From assembly GCF_000189535.1 (NCBI RefSeq), contig NC_015145.1, positions 3,224,001 to 3,288,000 of the forward strand: DNA of 64,000 nt, read 5' to 3'. This DNA is from Pseudarthrobacter phenanthrenivorans Sphe3 (GTDB lineage Bacteria; Actinomycetota; Actinomycetes; Actinomycetales; Micrococcaceae). Every line of letters starts with the position of its first letter. The stretch's first letter is position 1. Below the pieces are notes generated by a model, which did no database searches, was not told where the DNA came from, and saw only the letters and a program-made list of their open reading frames with translations. This document shows, one piece after another, positions 1-8,586 of this stretch. A program made the position numbers and the translations under genes.

Positions 1-35
1 ATGGAGAGAGTCCCCGTTCTAAGGAGCAAACCGGC

Positions 36-386
36 ATGAAATTCACAGCAGTCATCGTGATCGCCCCCGATGAGCTTGAAGAGAGGGTCATTGAACATGC
101 GCAGCGGGCCGGGGCCACGGGTGTGACCATCCTGCCGGGCAAGGGCATCGGAGGCGAAGCCAGGAAGACATTTTTCGGGCTCACCTTCGAAGGCACGCAA
201 TCAGTCCTGTTGATGGTCGTCGGCACCCACCTGACTGCCCCCATTCTGAAGGAACTGCACCAAATACTGGTCAGAGGGGCCGAATCCCGGGGCCTGGCCT
301 TCGCGATCCCAATTGAGCACCTGACCGGGATCGACATGCGCCAGGTGGTCAGGTTCGAGGAGCACCTACGCCGCGAGGGCGCCTGA
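36..386 (+). CDS. P-II family nitrogen-regulator-like protein
   Basis: This 116-residue protein has the P-II/GlnB-like ferredoxin fold pattern: an N-terminal beta strand (KFTAVIVIAPDE), a helix, then a strand with PGKGIGGEARKTFFG where the effector-binding T-loop would begin. The T-loop is short and has no uridylylatable Tyr, so it is a non-canonical P-II relative rather than GlnB/GlnK. AAGGAG lies about nine bases before the ATG. A stop codon at 20-22 may end an upstream gene cut by the window edge. The CBS-domain gene follows after 30 bp, so the two are probably co-transcribed. P-II-like proteins of this kind often sit beside membrane transporters; the transporter is not visible here. The family call is fairly sure, the ligand unknown. 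Confidence 0.8.
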   Translation: MKFTAVIVIAPDELEERVIEHAQRAGATGVTILPGKGIGGEARKTFFGLTFEGTQSVLLMVVGTHLTAPILKELHQILVRGAESRGLAFAIPIEHLTGIDMRQVVRFEEHLRREGA

Positions 387-416
387 ACCTGTCCGGACCT
401 AACAAGGAGGAAAAAG

Positions 417-806
417 ATGCTGACCGTCAAAGATGTCATGGTCCCCGAGGTCGTCACGATCTCCCCTTACAGCACCCTGCGGGAGGCGCTGTCGATGATG
501 AAGGAGCGCCAGGTGAAGAGCCTGGTGGTGGAGCGCCAGCACGCCCATGACGCCTACGGCATGCTGAGCTACAGAGAACTCCTGGACACTGTCGTTGCCC
601 AGGACGGAGATGTGGACCTCCTGAACGTCTACGACGCAGCCACGATTCCCGCAATCACCGTCAACGAGGACCTGTCCGTCCGTCAGGCAGCGGCCCTGAT
701 GAGCCGCTATCACCTTAGCCGGCTCATCGTGGTCGAAGGCAATCAGCTCGTCGGCCTGCTCGCCATGAATGACATCCTCGCCCGGCTCATGGAAGAACTA
801 ACCTGA
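417..806 (+). CDS. Tandem CBS-domain protein
   Basis: The 129-residue protein consists of two CBS modules. The first covers about residues 5-60 (VMVPEVVTISPYSTLREAL then YGMLSYRELL) and the second about 70-127 (TIPAITVNEDLSVRQAA then LVGLLAMNDIL). CBS pairs bind adenine nucleotides and act as energy or ligand sensors. No catalytic domain is attached, so it presumably acts on a partner. AAGGAGG stands just before the ATG. It follows the P-II-like gene by 30 bp in the same direction, suggesting a two-gene sensory unit, perhaps the tail of a larger transporter operon that begins outside the window. Confidence 0.85.
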   Translation: MLTVKDVMVPEVVTISPYSTLREALSMMKERQVKSLVVERQHAHDAYGMLSYRELLDTVVAQDGDVDLLNVYDAATIPAITVNEDLSVRQAAALMSRYHLSRLIVVEGNQLVGLLAMNDILARLMEELT

Positions 807-864
807 CCCGACTGCACTGACCAGGACATCGACACGGATCATCTTTGTCCGGACTGAACGAGCC

Positions 865-892
865 TTTCCTGTTCGAGTTCTTAAACAGGAAA
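865..892. terminator. Inverted repeat after the CBS gene, possible weak terminator
   Basis: TTTCCTGTT at 865-873 is perfectly complementary to AACAGGAAA at 884-892, with a 10-base loop. It lies about 60 bp after the stop of the CBS gene. The stem is AT-rich and has no clear U-tract, so a regulatory palindrome is equally possible. Nothing else was recognised between 807 and 1045. Confidence 0.35.
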
Positions 893-1045
893 ATCCTCAT
901 GATTGCTGTCTTGAAAAGCAAAAGCTTTTGGTCTAACGGAGCGACCTGGGCCCTGCCCTAAGCAAGCACGCAGGAATTCACTCGCCGTAAGACGATCGGC
1001 TAACGGACACCGGGGCTATCGGAGATAAGCGCCGAGACTACTGGG

Positions 1046-1300
1046 TCACTGAGGATGCGCGCCAAGGTGGTCTTCCCGAGCGTGCTTTTCGTCGAGCATG
1101 TGCCATGCGGCGACAAGATCGAGTGATCGGAGATTGCCGGGAATAAGATCACCGTGAGTCATCACCTCGGGGGCACCACTAGGCAAGCTCCGGGATTCCG
1201 CCCAAAGTGCGCGGAGCCGATCGACCGGAAGTAGTCCATCACTTTCCCGGAAACAGACTTCCATCCACGCCTCGGAATCGTGAAGGCGAGGGGATTCTTC
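1046..1300 (-). pseudogene. Aminoglycoside phosphotransferase family, degraded fragment
   Basis: The minus-strand reading contains pieces of the APH fold: HDSEAWMEVCFRES, then RALWAESRSLP and the catalytic-loop sequence VMTHGDLIPGNL, running directly into DLVAAWHMLDEKHAR. In intact APH proteins about 15-20 residues, including the metal-binding Asp segment, separate HGD..PGNL from the D.VAAWHML helix; here they are missing. Both the N-terminal half and the C-terminal helices are absent and a stop follows soon after. The piece is therefore internally deleted and truncated at both ends, and should have no kinase activity. Confidence 0.6.
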
Positions 1301-1378
1301 CTGTCCCTCCTGGCCTTCCCGGTGCTGCGCTACCTGGCCCGGTTCCCTGGCGCAGCGGCTGGCCGCCTGACACGGTCC

Positions 1379-1457
1379 TACTGATAGAGGGTTTGGGAAA
1401 AACCGACGTTAAGTGAGAGAGGGTGTGAAAAAGGCCGACGTTAAGTGAGAGAGCGTC
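1379..1457 (+). repeat. 32-bp-period repeat, array 1 (about 2.5 units)
   Basis: The core AAGTGAGAGAG recurs at 1411 and 1443, each preceded by CCGACGTT, with an exact 32-bp period. A more degenerate first unit begins near 1379 (CTGATAGAGGG). The same unit occurs at 12243-12353 in this orientation and at 58763-58938 inverted. This array lies directly 3' of the LacI gene ending the fructan operon. A period of 32 is not a multiple of three, so it is not coding. Confidence 0.9.
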
Positions 1458-1467
1458 GGGGTGGGGG

Positions 1468-2511
1468 TTAGGCTCCGGGGGCTGCGATGGAATCGCGGAC
1501 TACCAGCGGGCAGTCAAGGATGGTCGGGCTGAGCGCTAGGCGGGAAAGCTCGTTTTTGCCCTCGATGGCGTCGATGAGCTGCTCTGTTGCCCAGGCACCC
1601 ATCTCGTAGTGCGGAAGGGCCACGGTGGTCAGGCCCGGGTGGAGATTAGCGGCGATGAGTTGCTGGTCATCGAAGCCCACGATGGAAAGCTCCTTCGGGA
1701 TGGCCAGCCCCAGTTCAGCGGCCGCTCGGTAGGCGCCCATGGCCATCCGGTCGTTGTAGCAGAACAGGGCCGTGGGCCGGTCGCTGCGGCCAAGCATCCG
1801 GAGGGCCGCCTCATAGCCGCCGTGCACCTCGGACGGCGCAGACTCCACCGGCGCACTTCCGCCGTCGAGCCCTGCCTCGTCCAGTGTCTTCCGGAAGCCC
1901 TGAAGGCGAAGTCGGGTTGCCGGGACGTCATCGGTGTTGTTCAGGAAACCGATCCGGCTGTGGCCGGCATCCAGCAGGGCAGCCACGGCAGTCCGGGCGC
2001 CGCCCTCCTCGTCCGGAATCACCGCGCAGACATTTCCGCTGGTGGACACGGAGTCCACCAGGACTGACGGAACGCTGTCCAAATTGGCGGGCAGCTCCAC
2101 GTTGCGGTGGTACATGGTGGCGTAGAGGACGCCGTCCACCCTGCGCTCGAGCAGGGCCTCGACGTCGGCCGTCCGGGACTCCAGGCTGGCGGAAGCGGAC
2201 GTGTTGAGGATCATGAGGTTGTAGCCGCGCCGCTTGGCAGCCTCGTCCGCGCCCAGGATGATCCGGCCGGCGTGCGGCGTGGTGGCAATGTCCTCGCTCA
2301 GCAGCCCCAGCATGCCCGTGCGCTGTGTCCGCAAGGCCTGGGCCAGCCGGTTGGGTCCGTAGCCGAGCTCTTCGGCAACCGCCCTGACCTTCTCCTTGGT
2401 TTCGGGACTGACCCGGGCGTAACTGACGTCATTGAGGACGTGGGAGACAGTGGTCACGGACACCCCGGCCGCCCGGGCCACATCCTTGATGCCGATGTTC
2501 TTGTTGCTCAT
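1468..2511 (-). CDS. LacI-family transcriptional regulator (distal copy)
   Basis: This 347-residue regulator has an N-terminal LacI helix-turn-helix (IGIKDVARAAGVSVTTVSHVLN, about residues 6-27), a hinge helix (PNRLAQALRTQ) and a periplasmic-binding-like effector domain from about residue 65 on, with GYNLMILNTS and VDGVLYATMY typical of the family. GGGAG precedes the ATG. It is the last gene of the fructan operon, 66 bp after the GH91 gene. It is strikingly similar to the regulator at 6568-7611, including the same recognition sequence SVTTVSHVLN, so both may bind the same operator. The effector is probably a fructose-containing sugar, by context only. Confidence 0.93.
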   Translation of the reverse strand: MSNKNIGIKDVARAAGVSVTTVSHVLNDVSYARVSPETKEKVRAVAEELGYGPNRLAQALRTQRTGMLGLLSEDIATTPHAGRIILGADEAAKRRGYNLMILNTSASASLESRTADVEALLERRVDGVLYATMYHRNVELPANLDSVPSVLVDSVSTSGNVCAVIPDEEGGARTAVAALLDAGHSRIGFLNNTDDVPATRLRLQGFRKTLDEAGLDGGSAPVESAPSEVHGGYEAALRMLGRSDRPTALFCYNDRMAMGAYRAAAELGLAIPKELSIVGFDDQQLIAANLHPGLTTVALPHYEMGAWATEQLIDAIEGKNELSRLALSPTILDCPLVVRDSIAAPGA

Positions 2512-2577
2512 CTGTCTCCCACGTCCTTATGGTCGGTGACGGCAGTTCGCGTACCGTGCCACAAGTTCGCCTGCCTT

Positions 2578-3918
2578 TTAGAAACCTACCGTGGGTGTGG
2601 GCCTGAAGGCGTTTACTGCCCTGTCTGCCACAATCTGGGCATCACTTCCCGAATCAAGAATCGTATTCCGGGCTGAACCTGGATCGACCATCACGGTAGT
2701 AACGGCCAGGCCCTCCGTAGCTGCGGTGGCCAGCAGGGCGTCCACCTGGGACTCGAAGCAGGAGTCGCTTGCCTTGGAGTCGACGTCCATCGCCACCACG
2801 TTGTTGTTGGAGACGAAGTTGCCGGTACCCGCCGTCACCCGGATGATGACAGGCGCCGCGCCCGCCGGACGGATGCTCTGTGAATCGATGACCTCGGAAA
2901 AATGGTTGCCGATAACAGAGTTGTTGTTGCCGCTGATGCGGAGAAGCCCGTGCAGGTCGTCCAGGCCATTGTCAACGCCCAGGAACGGCGTCCAGGGCTC
3001 ATGGTCACGCAGGAAGTGGTTCGTGGCCACCAGGTTTTCCGAACTGTTGCCCTCCAGAACCACCATCCCTGGGTAGAAGGAATGCAAGCGGTTGTTGGTG
3101 ATGCTTGATCGTGTGACGCCGTTGAAATGGATGCTGCTGGCACCGCGGGGGAAAATGTTGTTTGCGGTGATCAGGAGGCCGCCATGGTTTTCGGCGTAAA
3201 TCGAATGTCCCTTGAAGCCTGCCCCAATCAGGTTGTCCGTGATTTTTGATGCCTGTCCCCACCCGCGCAGCTCGATGCAGCTTCCGCATTCGGCGACGAA
3301 GTTGTCGTGGATGGACAGTGCGTCCGCGTTGTGGATGGTGAGGGCGTTCTCGAGGTAGATGAACCCCATGCCGTTCACGCGGAAGGAGTCATTGGCGCTG
3401 GCGACGTAGATGCCGGTTTTGCCGTTGACGTAGGTGTTCTCCGCGGGCATTCCGGAGCCGTCCGGGGTGAAATGCAGCCCGTCGATGCAGAAGTTGGAGA
3501 ATTCCACGGAGCTGATCCGCGGGCTCCCGCTCCGCTCCACGTAGAAGGCGGCCCCTGTGGAGTCCGATCCGCCCCCGCCGGCGGGAAGGTCAACGATGAC
3601 GCGGCTCCCCCCGGGCCACAGCTCATGCAGGTCCGGCCATTCGTCTTCGGGAACGTTGAAGCGGATGCTTGATGACGTGAAGCCGTGCCCCGATCCCTGG
3701 ATCCGGAGGAAGCTGATGTCGATCACCACCTGGGTGCGGAGGTGGTAGTCCCCCGGCGGAAGGTAGATCACTGCACCAGGCTTGCCGCCGTCGTTTACGT
3801 CGGTGGCGGACTGCCGCTCCTTGATGTCGGCGATGATGCTGTTGATGACTTCGCCGACGTCCTTGAACGGGTTGCCGACGGGCCATGCCGTCACGTCGTA
3901 GTAGTTGTTGCTTGGCAT
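2578..3918 (-). CDS. GH91 enzyme: probable intracellular DFA III hydrolase (inulin fructotransferase family)
   Basis: The 446-residue protein is a right-handed beta-helix of family GH91. Diagnostic stretches include PPGDYHLRTQVV, IQGSGHGF, NGKTGI.VAS.NDSF, FIYLENAL and NNLFP-like NNIFPRGAS. The family's catalytic Asp and Glu, eleven residues apart, fit D205 and E216 in HDNFVAECGSCIEL. Extracellular inulin fructotransferases carry signal peptides; this protein starts directly with the mature domain (MPSNNYYDVTAW). With a sugar importer, fructosidase and fructokinase in the operon, the likelier role is intracellular opening of imported difructose anhydride III to inulobiose. A cytoplasmic DFA-forming fructotransferase cannot be excluded. 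AAGGGAAG precedes the ATG. Confidence 0.85.
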   Translation of the reverse strand: MPSNNYYDVTAWPVGNPFKDVGEVINSIIADIKERQSATDVNDGGKPGAVIYLPPGDYHLRTQVVIDISFLRIQGSGHGFTSSSIRFNVPEDEWPDLHELWPGGSRVIVDLPAGGGGSDSTGAAFYVERSGSPRISSVEFSNFCIDGLHFTPDGSGMPAENTYVNGKTGIYVASANDSFRVNGMGFIYLENALTIHNADALSIHDNFVAECGSCIELRGWGQASKITDNLIGAGFKGHSIYAENHGGLLITANNIFPRGASSIHFNGVTRSSITNNRLHSFYPGMVVLEGNSSENLVATNHFLRDHEPWTPFLGVDNGLDDLHGLLRISGNNNSVIGNHFSEVIDSQSIRPAGAAPVIIRVTAGTGNFVSNNNVVAMDVDSKASDSCFESQVDALLATAATEGLAVTTVMVDPGSARNTILDSGSDAQIVADRAVNAFRPTPTVGF

Positions 3919-3963
3919 GCTTTCTTCCCTTGATGTTGTGGTTCTTCAGCCTGGTATCAGGAT

Positions 3964-4914
3964 TTACAGGGCCACCGGCTGGTGTTCCGGCAGGTCAGCC
4001 TGCAGTTCCTCTGATGTTGGCGGGTGGGCGCCCGGGCGGCGTACTGTGATGGCCGCTGCCTTGGCTGCCATCCGTCCCAGCGATTCGAGCACTGATGGTG
4101 CCAGCCCTTCTGCTCCACGCATGAGGAGCCCGTAGATCAGCGCGGACATGTACGAGTCGCCTGCGCCGATGGTGTCCGCCACGACTGACGGGACGGAGGG
4201 GACGTCCACGCGCGCGTCCCGGGTTGCGAGCAGAGATCCCTCCGCTCCCCTGGTGACGGCGACCAGCCGCGGCCCGAGTCCGAGGATACGCCGTGCGGTG
4301 TCTTCCAGGGACAGACGTGGATAGAGCCACCCGGCGTCCTCGTCGCTGAGTTTCACCACGTCGGTGAACGGCACCAGTTCCTCGAAGACGGTTTTCGCCT
4401 CGAGGTGACTGCCGAGCAGTGAAGGGCGGATGTTGGGATCGTAGGTGACCACGCACCGCTGGTGTGACTGCTCCAAAAGCTCCCTCACAACTGCCGCTCC
4501 CGGTGCCAGGAACGTAGCTATCGAGCCGGTGTGCAGGATTTTGGGCAGGGTCGCCGGAGCGATCCGCGGGAGGTCCCACCGGACGTCGAAGTCGTACTGT
4601 GCTGAACCGTCGGACGCCAGGACCGCGGTTGCCGTGGCGGTTCCGCCCTGGTGGCAGGAACCAGGGAGAAGAGTCACACCGGCGCTCCGCAGGTGGTCCT
4701 CGATGAGGGCGGCATAGTGGTCGTTGCCGATCGAGGTCAACAGTCCGGTGTCCAGACCCAGCCGCCCGAGCCCGTAGGCAACGTTGGCGGGTGACCCGCC
4801 CGGGTGCTCCACGGTGCCCCGCGGCGAGACGACGATGTCCACGAGGGCTTCACCGACAACAACCACGTCAAAGCGCGCTGTGTGGTCCTGGTCGGTTTGC
4901 TGGACTGCTGGCAT
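3964..4914 (-). CDS. PfkB-family carbohydrate kinase, probable fructokinase
   Basis: The 316-residue protein is a ribokinase/PfkB kinase. It has the N-terminal VVVVGEALVDIVV strand, the substrate motif PGGSPANVAYGLGRLG (about residues 37-52), and the C-terminal signature DTIGAGDSYMSALI with the catalytic Asp in GAGD. It should phosphorylate free fructose released by the GH32 enzyme to fructose 6-phosphate (or 1-phosphate) with ATP. It sits between the GH32 and GH91 genes, 30 bp and 45 bp from them, with GAGGAAGG before the ATG. Substrate is inferred from context; other PfkB sugars are possible. Confidence 0.88.
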   Translation of the reverse strand: MPAVQQTDQDHTARFDVVVVGEALVDIVVSPRGTVEHPGGSPANVAYGLGRLGLDTGLLTSIGNDHYAALIEDHLRSAGVTLLPGSCHQGGTATATAVLASDGSAQYDFDVRWDLPRIAPATLPKILHTGSIATFLAPGAAVVRELLEQSHQRCVVTYDPNIRPSLLGSHLEAKTVFEELVPFTDVVKLSDEDAGWLYPRLSLEDTARRILGLGPRLVAVTRGAEGSLLATRDARVDVPSVPSVVADTIGAGDSYMSALIYGLLMRGAEGLAPSVLESLGRMAAKAAAITVRRPGAHPPTSEELQADLPEHQPVAL

Positions 4915-4944
4915 GGTGGGCCTTCCTCTGGATCCGGAGAATGC

Positions 4945-6528
4945 TTAGTTGAGTGCCGTGACGGTGAGCGTCCGGACGGTTGCCTGCCCGCCTGTGACCG
5001 TCAGGCGGTTCTCCGTCTGTCCCCGGTCAGGGAAAACAAGGTCGGTCAGGACCACCTTGCCGCCCTGCGCGAACACCTCCACCGAGCAGTGGTCGACGAC
5101 GATCTGCAGCTTGAGTGCGCCGTCCTCCAGGACCAGCGGGGCTGCCTCCGCGGAGGGAAACTTCTCGTGGAAACCCGTGTTTCCTGACAGCCGGCGGTCC
5201 AGGACGAGCTGGTTGGCGGCGGCGTTGTAGGTCAGCAGGGTGCCGGCGCTGCCGTCGTCATTCCCGAACAGGTGGAAGGACACAGATTCGGCGCTTCCGG
5301 GCAGGATCTCCGCCTCGATGACCTGGGCGCTGCCGGGTACCGCATCAGGCAGCCGGAACACTGAATCCCGCAGGTCAAAGGCGCCTGAGTGCATGTGCCC
5401 GTTCACCGCGGGAACAGCTTCTTCCGCGCGGACAGGGGGAAGGACCGGTTGCTGGACCAGGCGGGAGGAGCCGTTGACCGTGGTGAGGCGCAGTTCGCGG
5501 GCCAGGGTCATCGAGGACCGCCAGGGGGCGGTGGGCAGCTGGTTGGCGTAGTCCCAGTTGTTCATCCAGCCCATGATGATGCACCGGCCGTCCGGGACGT
5601 TGCTGAAGGACACCGAGGCATAGCAGTCGCGTCCCCAGTCCAGCCACAGGCATTGCTGCAACGCCGCAGCGGCTGCAGCAGAGTCGCCCAGGGCGCTGAT
5701 GCCTCCCGGCACCGGGAGGGAGCAGCCGTCCGGAACGAAGCGGACGCCGTCGAAATTCCCCACGAAGTATTGGCCGCCGGAGCCGCCGGCCACCGCCCCG
5801 GGGTTAACGTTGACGATCAGCACCCATTTGATGTCCTCCTGGTCCCCGTCCACCGCCAGGGGAAAGAGGTCCGGGCACTCCCACTCGCCGGCGTCAGCGT
5901 TGGCCGGGCCAAACTCGCTGAGGAACTCCCAGGATTTGAGGTCATCGGAACGGTAGATGACCACTTTTTGATGCTGTGCTTCCACGGCGACCATGACCCA
6001 GCAAACGCCCTGCTCCCCGTCGTAGCGGAAGACTTTGGGATCACGGAAGTGCGCGGAGTTCCTGGTAAGGACGGGGTTTCCGCGGTACTTCCGCCACGTC
6101 ATTCCTCCGTCCGTGCTGTAGGCCAGGGACTGGGCCTGCGTCCCGTTGTGTTCGGACGCGGCCTTGTAGGCGCTGGTGTAGATGGCTACCAGTGCAGGTG
6201 CGTCCGGGGTACCCAAACCGGTGGTGTTGCCGTGGTCCACCACCACGCTCCCGGAGAAAATGTCCTCTTCCTCGTCGCAGGCAATGGCAACAGGGTGTTC
6301 CGTCCAGTGCAGCAGGTCGCGGGAGGTGGCGTGGCCCCAGGACATGTTCCCCCAGACGCTGCCGTACGGGTTGTTCTGGAAGAAGAGGTGGTACAGGCCG
6401 CCGTAGTACACCAGGCCGTTGGGATCGTTAAGCCAGGTATCCCTTGCCGTGAAATGGATGGCAGGCCGGAACCGGGAGGTCACAAGCGGGGTGGTTTCCG
6501 GGATTGCGGCGTCAAGGCAGCTGGACAT
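4945..6528 (-). CDS. GH32 beta-fructosidase (beta-fructofuranosidase/exo-inulinase type)
   Basis: The 527-residue enzyme has the five-bladed GH32 propeller with nucleophile motif WLNDPNG near residue 33, the RDPKVF transition-state stabiliser motif near 165, and WECPDLF carrying the acid/base Glu near 215. A C-terminal beta-sandwich follows (DHCSVEVFAQGG). No signal peptide is visible, so it acts in the cytoplasm on imported oligofructosides such as inulobiose, releasing fructose for the neighbouring kinase. AAAGGAA precedes the ATG. It is the fifth gene of the operon in transcription order. Confidence 0.92.
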   Translation of the reverse strand: MSSCLDAAIPETTPLVTSRFRPAIHFTARDTWLNDPNGLVYYGGLYHLFFQNNPYGSVWGNMSWGHATSRDLLHWTEHPVAIACDEEEDIFSGSVVVDHGNTTGLGTPDAPALVAIYTSAYKAASEHNGTQAQSLAYSTDGGMTWRKYRGNPVLTRNSAHFRDPKVFRYDGEQGVCWVMVAVEAQHQKVVIYRSDDLKSWEFLSEFGPANADAGEWECPDLFPLAVDGDQEDIKWVLIVNVNPGAVAGGSGGQYFVGNFDGVRFVPDGCSLPVPGGISALGDSAAAAAALQQCLWLDWGRDCYASVSFSNVPDGRCIIMGWMNNWDYANQLPTAPWRSSMTLARELRLTTVNGSSRLVQQPVLPPVRAEEAVPAVNGHMHSGAFDLRDSVFRLPDAVPGSAQVIEAEILPGSAESVSFHLFGNDDGSAGTLLTYNAAANQLVLDRRLSGNTGFHEKFPSAEAAPLVLEDGALKLQIVVDHCSVEVFAQGGKVVLTDLVFPDRGQTENRLTVTGGQATVRTLTVTALN

Positions 6529-6567
6529 GTATGGCGTTCCTTTTGGGAAGTCGAAGGGACTGGCGGC

Positions 6568-7611
6568 CTAGCGCCGGGGAGCCGCGATGGAATCGCGGCT
6601 TACCAGGGGGCAGCCCAGGATGGTCGGGTGGAGTGCCATGAGGGCAAGATCGGTCTTCCCCTCCACGGCATCTATCAGGTGGTCGGTGGCCCAAACACCC
6701 ATTTCGTAGTGGGGCAGGGCCACGGTGGTGAGGCCCGGGTAGAGGTTGGCCGCAATCAGTTCCTGGTCATCGAAGCCCACTACTGAGAGGTCGCCAGGGA
6801 TGCTGAGCCCCAGCTCGGCCGCGGCACGGTACGCTCCCATGGCCATCCGGTCGTTGTAGCAGAACAGGCCGGTGGGCCGGTCGGGGCGTGACAGGATTCG
6901 CCTGGCCGCCGCGTAGCCGCCGTCCACCTCGGAGACCTCGGACTCCACAGGTGCCGCATCGCCGTCGAGCCCTGCTTCCGTCAGCGCCGCCCGGAAGGCC
7001 TGAAGCCGCTGGCGGGTTGCGGGGACGTCATCAGTGTTGTTGAGGAAGCCCACCCGGGTATGGCCCGCTTCGAGGAGTGCGCCCACGGCCGCCCGCGCAC
7101 CGCCTTCCTCATCCGGGATCACGGCTGTGATCTTTCCCCCGGTGGCCACCGAGTCCACCAGGACGGAGGGCAGGCTGGCTAGGTTGGCCGGCAGTTCCAC
7201 GTTGCGGTGGTACATGGTGGCGTAGAGGATGCCGTCCACGCGGCGTTCCAGGAGGGCCTCGACGTCGGCCTGCCGGGAGTCGAGGCTGGCCGAACCTGAA
7301 GTGTTGATGATCATGAGGTTGTAGCCCCGGGCTTTTGCGGCCTCGTCCGCGCCGAGGATGATCCGGCCTGCGTGCGGCGTGGTGGCGATATCCTCGCTCA
7401 CCAGCCCCAGCATCCCGGTCCGCTGCGTGCGCAGGGCCTGGGCCAAGCGGTTGGGGCCATAACCCAGCTCCTCGGCAGCGGACCGGACCTTGTCCCTGGT
7501 TTCGGGGCTGACCCGGGCGTAGGCAACCTGGTTCAGGACGTGGGACACAGTTGTTACCGAGACGCCGGCGGCCACAGCCACGTCCTTGATGCCGATGTTC
7601 CTGTTGCTCAT
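6568..7611 (-). CDS. LacI-family transcriptional regulator (proximal copy)
   Basis: This 347-residue regulator has the same length as the one at 1468-2511 and nearly the same sequence through the DNA-binding and hinge regions (AAGVSVTTVSHVLN, PNRLAQALRTQRTGMLGL). Differences are concentrated in the effector domain, for example residues 180-230. It lies between the permease and GH32 genes, 24 bp after the permease. The pair looks like an intra-operon duplication. Likely role: repression of the operon from the palindrome at 10873-10889, relieved by a sugar; this assignment is inferred. Confidence 0.93.
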   Translation of the reverse strand: MSNRNIGIKDVAVAAGVSVTTVSHVLNQVAYARVSPETRDKVRSAAEELGYGPNRLAQALRTQRTGMLGLVSEDIATTPHAGRIILGADEAAKARGYNLMIINTSGSASLDSRQADVEALLERRVDGILYATMYHRNVELPANLASLPSVLVDSVATGGKITAVIPDEEGGARAAVGALLEAGHTRVGFLNNTDDVPATRQRLQAFRAALTEAGLDGDAAPVESEVSEVDGGYAAARRILSRPDRPTGLFCYNDRMAMGAYRAAAELGLSIPGDLSVVGFDDQELIAANLYPGLTTVALPHYEMGVWATDHLIDAVEGKTDLALMALHPTILGCPLVSRDSIAAPRR

Positions 7612-7635
7612 CTTCTTCGTTCCGTTGGTGGTGGG

Positions 7636-8586
7636 TCAGCCCTTGACGGCGCCGAGGGTCATGCCGGCCACGATCTTGCGCTGCAGGAGCAGGGTAAGGA
7701 GGATGACCGGGATGGAGTACACGGCGGCCAGCGCGGTCATCGATCCCCAGTCCAGGCCGAACTGCGTCTGGAAGTTGGCGATCACCACGGGCGTTGTTTG
7801 GGAGCGGATGGCCGTCATCAGGAGCGCGAACAGGAACTCGTTCCAGGAGGCCAGGAAGGCGAAGATCGCGGTGACGGCGATGCCGCCGGAAACCACCGGG
7901 ATCACCACCCGCCACAGGGCTCCGAGCCGGCTGCAGCCGTCCACGGTGGCAGCTTCCTCCAGGTCTTTCGGCACCGCTTCGAAGAAGCTGGCCATCAGCC
8001 AGATGGAGAGCGGCAGCGAGATGGTGGTGTGCGCGATGGACAGGGCGATGGGTGTATCGGACAGGCCGACTGCGCCCATCATCGAGGCCAGCGGAATGCC
8101 GATCGCCACCGGGGGCACCATGCGGGTCACCAGGGCGGCCATGATGAAGATCCTGCCGCTGAGGGTTTTGTACCGGGTGATGCCGTAAGCGGCGGGTACC
8201 GCCAGGACCAGGGACAGCACGGTGCTGATGATGGCCGTCTGGATGCTGTTGATGAAGGAGGCCAGGACCCCGTTCCGGCCCAGCGCGTTGGTGTAGTTTT
8301 CCAGCGTCCATTCCCGGGGAAGGATGGTGGGCGGCACCGCGATGGTGTCGATCGGCGTCTTGAAGGACGTCAACAGCAGGTACAGGAACGGGAATCCGTA
8401 CAGCACCATGGCCGCGGCGAGCAGGATCCACAGCAGGGTCCGGGTGCCGCGCCGGCCTGCTTCCAGGCCTTCCCGGTTGACGCCGCGGCGCCGGCGGGGA
8501 CGGACGACGGCGGAAGGTGCGGAAGGTGCCGCGACCGCCTTGGGCGGGGTCCCGCCGTCGTACGTTGTCTTTTCTGCGACGCGCAT
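7636..8586 (-). CDS. Sugar ABC transporter permease, MalG/CUT1 type
   Basis: The 316-residue membrane protein has six predicted membrane segments after an Arg-rich cytoplasmic N terminus, and the EAA loop EAATVDGCSRLGALWRVVIP that docks the ATPase. CUT1 features include the N-terminal FPFLYLLLTSFKT segment and PTILPREWTLENY. Its ATG overlaps the stop codon of the preceding permease (TGATG), so the two are translationally coupled. No ATPase gene is present in the cluster; a shared MsmK-type ATPase encoded elsewhere presumably energises it. Confidence 0.93.
   Translation of the reverse strand: MRVAEKTTYDGGTPPKAVAAPSAPSAVVRPRRRRGVNREGLEAGRRGTRTLLWILLAAAMVLYGFPFLYLLLTSFKTPIDTIAVPPTILPREWTLENYTNALGRNGVLASFINSIQTAIISTVLSLVLAVPAAYGITRYKTLSGRIFIMAALVTRMVPPVAIGIPLASMMGAVGLSDTPIALSIAHTTISLPLSIWLMASFFEAVPKDLEEAATVDGCSRLGALWRVVIPVVSGGIAVTAIFAFLASWNEFLFALLMTAIRSQTTPVVIANFQTQFGLDWGSMTALAAVYSIPVILLTLLLQRKIVAGMTLGAVKG

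Noticed and set aside
5389..6786. A 465-codon open frame on the plus strand
   Set aside because: Antisense to the GH32 gene, which has complete catalytic motifs; the frame has no recognisable domain.
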